Positions 1 through 8,400 of a DNA stretch of 64,000 nucleotides are shown here, in pieces. Every line of letters starts with the position of its first letter. The first letter of the stretch is position 1. Location of the stretch: positions 61,402 through 125,401 of the forward strand of contig CAZXUI010000004.1 in NCBI GenBank assembly GCA_964643885.1, in the 5' to 3' direction. The position numbers and the translations under genes were made by a program. The stretch is from CAADGL01 sp964643885. Lineage in GTDB: Bacteria > Planctomycetota > Phycisphaerae > UBA1845 > Fen-1342. Below the pieces are notes generated by a model. It was not told where the DNA came from, ran no database searches, and saw only the letters and a program-made list of their open reading frames with translations.

Positions 1-4
1 CGGA

Positions 5-964
5 GTGCCGTCGGTCGTTCTTCTGATTGATGATTCGCAGGCGATTCATCGCCTGGTCGCGGTCCACCTGCGCGACGAGGATGTCGAGCTGCTCTCGGCG
101 TTCGATTCGACGAGCGGCTGCGCGCTGGCCAAGCAGCGCACGCCGGACGTGATACTGCTCGATGTGCGCCTGCCGGATATCGACGGCTACCAGACCTGCC
201 GGCTGCTCAAGAGCGAAGCGACTACCGGCCAGATTCCGATCGTCTTTCTGACGGCGAGCGATTCGGTCGAGGAGAAGATTCGCGGGCTGGACCTGGGCGC
301 GTCGGATTACATCACCAAGCCGTTCGACGTGGCGGAGCTCAAGGCGCGGCTGCGCGTGGCGTTGCGCACGAAGCGGCTGATGGACCTGCTCGCCGAGCGG
401 GCGAACATCGACGCGCTCACCGCTCTGCCGAACCGCGCCTCGTTCGAAGCCCGCAAGCGCCAGGAGCGGGCCCTGGCGATCCGCCACCGCCGCCCGCTGG
501 CGTGCCTCATGGCCGACATCGATCATTTCAAGCTGATCAACGACCGCTACGGCCACCTGTGCGGCGACGAAGTGCTGCGCCGCGTGGCCCAGGCGATTCA
601 GGACGAGTGCCGCGACGAGGATGTGCCCTGTCGCTACGGCGGGGAAGAGTTCGCGATCCTGACGCCGGGGGTCGATGCGGCCCGCGCCGCTGCGCTGGCG
701 GAGCGAATCCGCGCCCGGATCGCCGCACTCGAGATTCCCTGGCGCGAGCACCTGATTCGCCTGACGTGCAGCCTGGGCGTGGCCGACCTGGCCACGAGCG
801 GCGAAGTGTCGCTGATCGAGGCGGCCGACCGGGCGCTCTACGCGGCCAAGCACGCAGGCCGAAACCGCATCGTCGTGGCGACGGGCACTTCGGGGCGAAA
901 GGCCGCGTCCAAGCGGCCCGCCAGCCGTGGCCGCAAGCCCGCCCGACCGGCCACCGCGTCCTGA
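5..964 (+). CDS. Response regulator with GGDEF domain (diguanylate cyclase), possibly 5'-truncated
   Basis: This is a two-domain signalling protein of 319 aa. Residues 1-120 form a CheY-like receiver: paired acidic residues sit after the first strand (LIDDS), the phosphoacceptor Asp is in ILLDVRLPD, and the KPF lysine follows. Residues about 135-295 form a GGDEF domain with an intact active-site signature (YGGEEF), so it should make cyclic di-GMP from GTP under control of a partner histidine kinase. The tail is basic (RGRKPARP). The GTG start is only 4 nt from the window edge, so the true start could lie outside. No partner kinase is seen in the window. Confidence 0.93.
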   Translation: MPSVVLLIDDSQAIHRLVAVHLRDEDVELLSAFDSTSGCALAKQRTPDVILLDVRLPDIDGYQTCRLLKSEATTGQIPIVFLTASDSVEEKIRGLDLGASDYITKPFDVAELKARLRVALRTKRLMDLLAERANIDALTALPNRASFEARKRQERALAIRHRRPLACLMADIDHFKLINDRYGHLCGDEVLRRVAQAIQDECRDEDVPCRYGGEEFAILTPGVDAARAAALAERIRARIAALEIPWREHLIRLTCSLGVADLATSGEVSLIEAADRALYAAKHAGRNRIVVATGTSGRKAASKRPASRGRKPARPATAS

Positions 965-1187
965 GCGCTGCCTTCGCAGGGCGCCACGAGCACCGGAGCC
1001 CGGCCGTTCGTCCGCTGACCGCCAGCCGCTTGACCGTTGCCCCTTCACCGCCGCCCCATGATGATGTCTGGAGTCTCGTCCCGCGCCGGTGAGTCCGCGC
1101 TGACCCGGCACCCACGGGGAATTCTGCCATTTTCTTGTTTTTCCTGTGAGCCGAGCTGCCGGGTGCCGGCTCGATGTTCATGCCGTC

Positions 1188-1205
1188 GGGAGGAGTCAAA
1201 CCATA
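1188..1205 (+). promoter_or_regulatory. Strong Shine-Dalgarno facing an ATA codon
   Basis: GGGAGGAG is followed after 7 nt by ATA, which is the first codon of a good signal peptide. No ATG, GTG or TTG lies at the expected spacing. This decides the start chosen for the dockerin-type gene, or else points to an ATG-to-ATA mutation or sequencing error. Confidence 0.55.
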
Positions 1206-2327
1206 AACTCGGTTTGCAAGCATCTGTGGCTTGCGGCGGCGAGCGTCTCGGCTGCCGTCGCAATGGCGGGTCAGGCGAGCGGGCAGTGCTCAGCCCAGTG
1301 GGTGCCGGGTGCGCCGGTGTCCGGTGCGGCCGGGACGGTGGAGGATATGGTCGGTTTCGACGCCGGCAGCGGGCCGGCGCTGTACGTGTGCGGCACGATC
1401 TTCGGAATCGCGGATGCGCCGGTGAATCACGTCGCCAAGTGGGACGCCGTGCGCTGGCAGGCGGTCGGAAACCCGGGAGGCGGCCAGCTGCACGCGATGG
1501 CCGAGCACGCCGGCGAGCTCTACGTCGCGGGTCGCCTCCGAGCCACGGACGGCTCTGAGTATTTCGGGGTCGCTCGGTGGGATGGGGCTGATTGGCAGGG
1601 CGTCGGCGGCGTTTTCGACGGCGAAATCTACGACCTCGCGTCGTACCAGAGCAAGCTGATCGCCTGCGGCTTCTTCGTGAGCGTCGACGGCGTGCCGGCT
1701 TTCTTCGTCGCCGCCTGGGACGGCGCACAGTGGTCCGAGTTCGAGGGCGGCGTGGACTCCATTGCCTGGGCCCTCCTCACGGACGGCGAGGACCTCTACG
1801 CCGGCGGGCAGTTCGAGCTCTCCGGCGACCGCCCCGTCCGCGGTGTCGCAGTCTGGGACGGCCAGGACTGGCAGGAGGTCGGCGCCGGCGGCGTGGACGG
1901 CAGCGTCGATTCGCTCGTGAGCCTCGGCCGCGATCTCTACGCGTTCGGGACCTTTACATCCGCTGGAGGGGTCCCGGTCCGCAACGTGGCCCGCTGGGAC
2001 GGCACCGCGTGGCACGATGTGGCCGGGGGCGTCAATCGCTCCGTCTGGACGTCCGTCGCGTACGAAGGCGATCTGATTCTAGGCGGCAACCTGACCGAAG
2101 CCGGCGGTAGCATCTCCGCCTTTCGGGCCCGGCTCGACCTCGAGGGCCCGCCGCAGGACCTGAACGACGATCACCTGGTCGACTTTCGCGACGTTGTGAT
2201 CCTGCTGGCCTACTTCGGCACACCGGGCGGCGCGACGCCTGATCAGGGCGACCTGGACGGCGATGGGGACGTCGATCTCGACGATCTGACTGCGATGTTA
2301 AACAGCTACGGGACGAGCTGCCCGTAG
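1203..2327 (+). CDS. Secreted propeller-like protein with dockerin-like C-terminus
   Basis: The frame opens with a hydrophobic signal peptide (KHLWLAAASVSAAVAMAG, then ASGQ). It continues with about five repeats of the type VARWDG..W..VG..DG..Y.LA, which form a propeller-like secreted domain. The tail has two Ca-binding dockerin-like loops (LNDDHLVDFRD and DLDGDGDVDLDDL) and ends in YGTSCP, a layout common in Phycisphaerae. The start is uncertain. The only strong Shine-Dalgarno (GGGAGGAG, 1188-1195) lies 7 nt before an ATA codon at 1203. The GTG at 1146 has no visible ribosome site, and the ATG at 1263 would cut the signal peptide. The function is unknown; an extracellular scaffold or binding role is inferred. 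Confidence 0.8.
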   Translation: MNSVCKHLWLAAASVSAAVAMAGQASGQCSAQWVPGAPVSGAAGTVEDMVGFDAGSGPALYVCGTIFGIADAPVNHVAKWDAVRWQAVGNPGGGQLHAMAEHAGELYVAGRLRATDGSEYFGVARWDGADWQGVGGVFDGEIYDLASYQSKLIACGFFVSVDGVPAFFVAAWDGAQWSEFEGGVDSIAWALLTDGEDLYAGGQFELSGDRPVRGVAVWDGQDWQEVGAGGVDGSVDSLVSLGRDLYAFGTFTSAGGVPVRNVARWDGTAWHDVAGGVNRSVWTSVAYEGDLILGGNLTEAGGSISAFRARLDLEGPPQDLNDDHLVDFRDVVILLAYFGTPGGATPDQGDLDGDGDVDLDDLTAMLNSYGTSCP

Positions 2328-2367
2328 AGGAAGTGAACCGCTCGCGAACGGCGCAGCCGCCGCGCGG

Positions 2368-2847
2368 CTACTCCCCCGCGGCGCCCGCGCCGTTGTCCGC
2401 TTTCGTCAGCAGCCGCAGATCCAGCGGCACCATGATGATGTCGTCGGAAAGCGCCAGCACCGCGTCCGGCAGTCGGATGGAATAAGTTCCGATCAGCGAC
2501 TCGTCCGCCTGCCGCGTCACCGCGATCGTGTGGCGCTCCTGGCCGCCCTCGAGCGTAGACACCTCGAACGTCCAGATCACGCGATCGCCGCTGCGCACGC
2601 TGGGCTGCGAGCTGATCACCGTCCGGCCGGTGCTCTCGCACACGCCCACGCGCATCACGCGATCGTTCTGAACCATGACGCAATCATTGATCAGCCCCGT
2701 CTCGCTCAGCACGAACCACGTATCGTCGAGATCGGTCAGAATCGTGCCCGAGCCGCCTCCGCCCGAGGGCGAGCCCGGCTGCTGAGGACAGCCCGCCACG
2801 AGGCCCGCCAGCGCGGCCAGCCCCCACAGCGACAGAGATGCTCTCAC
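2368..2847 (-). CDS. Small predicted lipoprotein, function unknown
   Basis: A 159-aa protein starts at a GTG preceded by GGAG at 8 nt. The longer upstream extension would overlap the next gene and looks non-coding. The N-terminus is a lipoprotein signal (LSLWGLAALAGLVAGC), with a Cys lipobox followed by a Pro/Ser/Gly-rich linker. The rest is a single small beta-rich domain (about residues 40-150) with motifs such as RVGVCESTGRT and IWTFEVST, resembling lipocalin-like secreted domains but without a clear family match. It is co-directional with the next upstream gene, also a lipoprotein. Confidence 0.7.
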   Translation of the reverse strand: MRASLSLWGLAALAGLVAGCPQQPGSPSGGGGSGTILTDLDDTWFVLSETGLINDCVMVQNDRVMRVGVCESTGRTVISSQPSVRSGDRVIWTFEVSTLEGGQERHTIAVTRQADESLIGTYSIRLPDAVLALSDDIIMVPLDLRLLTKADNGAGAAGE

Positions 2848-2968
2848 GGCGAATGCTCCGTCAACCTCGGCCGGTCCCCCGCCGACCCGACAAGCCCCGC
2901 ACGTCCTGAGTCCCCGCACATCCCTCGGCCGCAGGATTCTACCCGCCACACCGCGGGCAGTTGCGGCC

Positions 2969-3496
2969 TCAGCGCAGCGAGACGCCCCCGAGCACGACGC
3001 AGTCGGTTCCGCCCAGACGACCGCGAACCGGCGGACTGTGAACGATCGCGGCCGCCTCCAGGTCTCGCTCATCGAGCAGCGCCCGCAGATCGATCCGCTC
3101 CCGCACCGACATCTCGGACCGCTTCAACAGCGCGTCCGTCAGCTTGTCCGCAAGCTCGTCGGCGACCATTTGTCCCTCGGGCGTGCCGCTCCGGTCGCGC
3201 AGCGAGACGACCGCGACGCTTTCCGCCCGGCCGGTCGCGCGGTATTCGTGGACCAGCGCTTCCACCAGCGACCGGGCGAGCTCGTCCAGCGCGTCGCTCT
3301 GGCCGCGGTGCGATGCGCCGGCCATGACCGCCCCGTCGGCGACGCGCACCAGCCGCAGGTCTGCGGAGACCTTCGTCGCGGGCTTCTGCTCAGGCTCCTT
3401 GCGTGGGGAAGTTTCCGCCCGGATGCCGATCACAAAACAGCCCGGCAGGAGCACAAACAGAGCCAGGCAGCAAAACGTCGCTCGCGCTTTCACCAC
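2969..3496 (-). CDS. FlgO/CsgG-like predicted lipoprotein
   Basis: A 175-aa protein has a lipoprotein signal (CCLALFVLLPGC at about residues 9-20). The mature part resembles FlgO/LpoB/CsgG-type envelope proteins: a helix with LADKLTDALLKR, then RIDLRALLDERDLE and a terminal GGTDCVVLGGVS strand. These are outer-membrane-associated proteins that help assemble surface structures. Which structure it serves is not shown here, as no flagellar or curli genes are adjacent. It lies upstream of another small lipoprotein gene on the same strand, about 120 nt apart. Confidence 0.65.
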   Translation of the reverse strand: MVKARATFCCLALFVLLPGCFVIGIRAETSPRKEPEQKPATKVSADLRLVRVADGAVMAGASHRGQSDALDELARSLVEALVHEYRATGRAESVAVVSLRDRSGTPEGQMVADELADKLTDALLKRSEMSVRERIDLRALLDERDLEAAAIVHSPPVRGRLGGTDCVVLGGVSLR

Positions 3497-3530
3497 CCAT
3501 CCCTTTCACGCGACGGTACGGCCCGGCCCG

Positions 3531-5204
3531 CTACTTCGCCTCGTAGACGCGCTCGCCGCCGATGACCGTCACCAGCACCTTCGTCCCCGCGATCTCCCCG
3601 GGCTCGCACGTCATGATGTCGCGGTCAATGACGACGAAGTCCGCCAGCTTGCCCGCCTCGAGCGAGCCCTTCTGCTGCTCTTCGAACGCCGCGTAGGCCG
3701 CGCCGAGCGTGAACGCCCGCAGCGCCTCTTCGCGGGTCATCCGCTGCTCCGCCCGCCAGCCGCCGGCCGGCCGGCCTTCGCGATTCTGCCGCGTGACGGC
3801 CGCATAGAGCCCCAGAAACGGATTATGCGACTCGACCGGAAAGTCGCTGCCGCCGGCGAGGACCGCGCCGCTGCGCAGCAGGCTCGCCCAGGCGTACGCG
3901 CCGCGCGCCCGCTCGGACCCGACGCGATCCTCCACCCAGCGCATGTCGCTCGTGCAATGCGTCGGCTGCATCGACGCGATCACGCCCAGCTTCGCGAAGC
4001 GCGGAATATCCTCGGGCGACAGGAGCTGTGCATGCTCGATGCGAAAGCGGTGATCGGCCGGCCGGGCCGCGCCGTTCAATGCCGCCTCGTACGCATCCAG
4101 CGTCTCGCGATTGCCGCGGTCGCCGATGGCATGCGTGCAGACCTGGTAGCCGTGCCGCAGCGCCTGCTCCGCCACGCGGCGGATGAACTCCGGCCGCATG
4201 ACCGCCAGACCCGCATACGGCCGGCCCTCCGCGTCCGTCGGCCGGTCCGCATAGGGCGCCAGCAGCCACGCCCCGCGCGAGCCCATCGCCCCGTCCGCAT
4301 AGAGCTTGCACGCCCGCACCGTCAGCCGCTCGCCGATCAGCAGCTTGTTCTGCTCGAAATAGGGCAACGCGAGCTGCCCGTGGATCATCGCGTAGATGCG
4401 CAGCCTGAGCCGCCCCTCGGCCGCCAGCTCGCGATACACCTCGATCTCGCCGGCCGACACGCCCGCATCGTGCACACCCGTCAGCCCGACCGACAGGCAC
4501 ATCTCCTGGGCCTTGAGGACCAGCTCGCGCGGACCGGCGGCCGCCGCCTGCACATGCCGCGTGATCAGCCCCTTGGCGTTGTCGACGAAGATGCCCGTCG
4601 GCTCGCCGCGATCGCCGCGCAGGATTTCCCCACCCTCCGGTGACTGCGTCTCGCGCGTCACGCCCGACAGCTTCATCGCGGCCGCATTCGCCAGTCCCGC
4701 GTGCCCGTCGACACGCGTGAGCCACACCGGGTTCTCCGGACTGACCTCGCTCAACCGCTCGTGCGTCGGCAGCTTGCGATCCGGCCAGCTCTCGTGATCC
4801 CACCGGCCGCCGAGAATCCACTCCCCCGGCCGGGCCTGGCGGACGCGCGCCTCGACCGCCCGCAGCACGTCCTCGAACCCCGCCGCCTGGCTCAGGTCCA
4901 GCCGGCCGAGCCCGAAGCTGCCAAGCCCGCCGATGTGCCCGTGGGCGTCGATCAGCCCAGGCAACACCGTCCGGCCGGCCAGATCGTGGACCTTCGTCTC
5001 CGCGCCGGCCAGCCGCCGAATCTGTGCATCGGAGCCGACCGCGACGATCCGCCCGTCGCGGATGGCCAGCGCTGCGGCCCGCGGCCGGGAGGCGTCCATC
5101 GTGTAGATGTTCCCGCCGACGTAGATGGCCTCAGCCGCATCCTGCCCGATCGCCGCCGCCGCAGCGGCCGCAGCGAGTGCCACAAGCACGCACGCTCGAT
5201 TCAT
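3531..5204 (-). CDS. Secreted YtcJ-type amidohydrolase
   Basis: A 557-aa metal-dependent hydrolase of the amidohydrolase superfamily has an Ala-rich signal peptide (residues 1-24). Typical features follow in order: the N-terminal beta domain YVGGNIYTMD, the metal-binding HxH in LIDAHGHIGG, the YADGAMGSRGAW segment, THAIGDRGN, IEHAQLL and the late Asp in GGSDFPVES, closing with a beta domain GSLEAGKLADFVVID. All ligands look present, so it should be active, probably as a hydrolase of amides or carbamates outside the cytoplasm. The substrate cannot be told. Its length is normal for the family. Confidence 0.92.
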   Translation of the reverse strand: MNRACVLVALAAAAAAAAIGQDAAEAIYVGGNIYTMDASRPRAAALAIRDGRIVAVGSDAQIRRLAGAETKVHDLAGRTVLPGLIDAHGHIGGLGSFGLGRLDLSQAAGFEDVLRAVEARVRQARPGEWILGGRWDHESWPDRKLPTHERLSEVSPENPVWLTRVDGHAGLANAAAMKLSGVTRETQSPEGGEILRGDRGEPTGIFVDNAKGLITRHVQAAAAGPRELVLKAQEMCLSVGLTGVHDAGVSAGEIEVYRELAAEGRLRLRIYAMIHGQLALPYFEQNKLLIGERLTVRACKLYADGAMGSRGAWLLAPYADRPTDAEGRPYAGLAVMRPEFIRRVAEQALRHGYQVCTHAIGDRGNRETLDAYEAALNGAARPADHRFRIEHAQLLSPEDIPRFAKLGVIASMQPTHCTSDMRWVEDRVGSERARGAYAWASLLRSGAVLAGGSDFPVESHNPFLGLYAAVTRQNREGRPAGGWRAEQRMTREEALRAFTLGAAYAAFEEQQKGSLEAGKLADFVVIDRDIMTCEPGEIAGTKVLVTVIGGERVYEAK

Positions 5205-5418
5205 CGCACCTTCCTGCCGAACTGCCGCGCACCGCGGCGGCCTGATACGTCCCCCCGCCCTGCCGGCTCACCGGCGGAGTCGCCCGCACAATACCCGCCC
5301 CGCCGGCGGCTCACAAAAGCAGACCGGCCGGCCCGCCTCACCATTCCCCCCTGCCCACATAGGGCAGAGAGCGGTAAGGCCGGCCGGCCGGGTGAAAAAC
5401 TCTTCGATTCGCCGCGGC

Positions 5419-8400
5419 TTACTGACCGCCGTTCTGCGTATCGGCGAACGACTTCTCCACGGCCCAGAGCGTCAGGTCGGTGTCGACGATCGTCGCCGAC
5501 GGACCCGGCGACGAGGTGATCACGCTGCCCGGAGCATGGAACTGGAACAGCAGCCGGTTGGGGGCAAAGTCGTACTCCAGGCCGTTCAGGTCGAGCTGAC
5601 CCAGCGGCGGCAGCAGCACGCTGCCCTCGCCCGATGTCGTGACCGCCTTGAAGGCCCACGGGTCGTACTCAAGCGCCGTGCCTTCGCGGAAGTTCACGAT
5701 CGTGGCCGAGCCGATCAGGTTGTTCCAGTGAATCTCCTCGCCCTGAGCATTGACCGCCCAGGCCAGGACGTAGCCACGCAGCACGCGGTCGCCCGGCTGC
5801 GCCCACGGAGAGTCATCCGGATCGCCCATCGACGGATCGAGCACGGTGAACGGAGCGATGCCCACAGGCTGGCCGGTGCGAGCCGACCAGTAGAGCGGCT
5901 GGTGCTTGGTCAGGTGAATGCCTACCGGCTCGTAGTTGCACAGGGCCGGATCGCCATTGACCAGCAGCAGCTTGACGCGGACATCCTGGAGGGCGTCGTT
6001 GGTCAGCGTCAGGAACGTGTCCTGCACGACCTGGCCCGACGAATCCCACTTGATCTCCACCTTCAGGTACACCAGCAGGCTGCCCTTGTCGCTGAGCGAG
6101 CCCACCAGCGGACCCTGCCCGCCACGCTGGCCGCCGCCCGGAGGCGTGACCGCCGCGACCGCCGGCGCCGCCTGGGCCGCGTCGTCCGGCCGCGAGTTGA
6201 CGTTCGGCCGCGAGCGGAACTCCTCCTCGCCGCCGCCGACGCCCGGCCCGACGATGCGCCCGGCCTGCGTGCCCACGCCCTGGAGCGTGTAGCCGGCCAG
6301 GTCGAGCTCTCCGCCGACCTCGACATAGCGGAAGGCCGTGCCCAGCAGCGGGGCCTCGACGCTGTCCGGACCGCAGACGACCACGCTGCGCTGACCGTCG
6401 ATCAGGGCGTAGCCGAAGTCGGTCTGGAGGTTCGGCCGCAGGAAGAAGTTGGTGACGCCGCCGAGGCCGTCGGTGTAGCGGCTGATGAGGCGCTCATCCC
6501 ACGAGAAGATGCAGCGCTCGGTGCCGCCGAAGCGGACCTCGTTCTCGTTGAAGATGTCGAACTGCGCCTTGACGATCGGCGGGCATTCGACTTCCACGTT
6601 GACGCAGACGCGGGCCGTGCAGTCCGAGGTCTCGTCGACCACCGGATCCGGCACGCACAGGCCGGTCGTCACCGGCGTGCCCGTCGCCGTCGCCGTGTTG
6701 ACGTAGCAGAGCGGGTCGTTGCCCGTGTCGTCCGACGTGAGGAACGCGTTCAGCTCCGTCGCGTCGGCGAACACGAGCTCGCAGGTGAAGACCTGCGATG
6801 CACCGGCCGCCAGATCGAACGGCCCGGCACACTCGTCGCCCGTGCCGTCGCACGCGGCGTCGCACAGATCGCAGGTCGGCACGTCCGCACCGGCCGCGAC
6901 CGCGTCGGCGACCAGGTCGTCGTCGCAGAGCGTGACGTTGGTCAGGTCGACCTCGCCGGTGTTGAAGACCTCGAAGCTGTAGACGAGCCGAAGCGGGAAG
7001 GTCGGGTTCTCGAGGTTCAGGTCGTCATCCGGCCCGAAGTCGACGGACCCGTTGTTGCCGTAGTCGGCCGCGATCGTCTTCTCGCAGGCGATGTCCGGCA
7101 CGAGCACGTTGATGCTCGAGTCGTCATCATCCGAGCAGTTGCTGTTGTCCGTGGTGCACGAGCCGTTCGGCACGCACACCTCGGTCAGCCCGTCGACGAA
7201 GACGCGGTTGGTCAGGTCGGGGTCGTCGCCCACCGTGCCGAAGCCCGGCGGAACCTGGACCGCGAACGTGATCAGCAGCGTCTCGCCCGGCTCGAGCCAC
7301 GGCGCCGCCGGCCGGCAGACCGCGAAGGTGTAGCACTGCCGCGAGCCGTTGGACAGCGACGGCCCGAACAGCGGCGCGATGCAGGGCGTCACGTCGGTCG
7401 CCCCGATCGACGCCTCCACCGTGCCGGGGATGAACCAGTTCGGGCTGAGCAGGTCGCGGATGCGCAGCCGCGGCAGCCGCACGTCGCCCGTGTTCGTGAT
7501 GCGGATCTCGAACCGGGCACACGAACCCGGCAGCGCGTCGAGCGTGTCGCCCAGCGCGCCCTGGTCCGAGGCCGGATCGTTGCAGTCGACGCAGATGACC
7601 TGCTTGTCGACCGTCAACTGGCACGGCGGCGGCGGGATGATCTCCGCACCGCAGTCGTCGTTGTTCAGCACGATCGGCGTCTGGTCCGTCACCGGCGGGA
7701 CGCAGATGTCCGTATCGCCGCCGATCATCACGGCCGTCGCCGTCGCACGGTTCTCGAAGACGTTCGGGTCGGTGCCGCCGTCGTTGGCGGCCAGGGCCCG
7801 CATCGCATCGGCCGTGTCGACCCGGATGCAGCACGTCCAGACGGCCGACCCGCCGGGCAGGATCGTCTTGGTCGTTCCCAGCTCGCACGGCGGCTCCGGC
7901 GCCGGACAGAAGTTCACGCCGGCCGTCGCGTTGACCGCATCGATCAGCGGCTGATCCGTGACGGTCACGTCGAGCGGCACGTCGCCGTCGTTCTCGACCT
8001 CGATCTCCAGCCGCAGATCGGCCGGGAAGACGATCGTCGTCAGGTCGTGCATGTTGCTGAACGGCAGCACGGCCGGCCCGGGGACGCAGTCCGCGTTCGA
8101 ATCCCAGGTGACTTCCCATTCCTTGCGGATGCAGCGGCCGCTGGGCTCGACCACGTCGATATCGGCGCGGTCGTCGTCCATGCAGCTCGGATCCGGGCAC
8201 TCAGCGCCGGAATCGATCGAGCCCTCGACCACGGCCGTGTTGGTCGGGTCGCAGGCGGGATCAGCGCCGTCGGCGATCGTCGCCTCGAAGGTGTACACGA
8301 CCGACTCGCCCGGCGCCAGGCCGCGGCCCAGGCAGGCGTTGATGTCGAACGTGAACGGCACGCCGTTGAGGTTGAAGCCGGCCGGCGTCGGGCAGGTCAT

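Noticed and set aside
5330..5400. Terminator for the giant surface protein gene
   Set aside because: GGCCGGCC palindromes are present but there is no clear stem followed by T-run in the right orientation.
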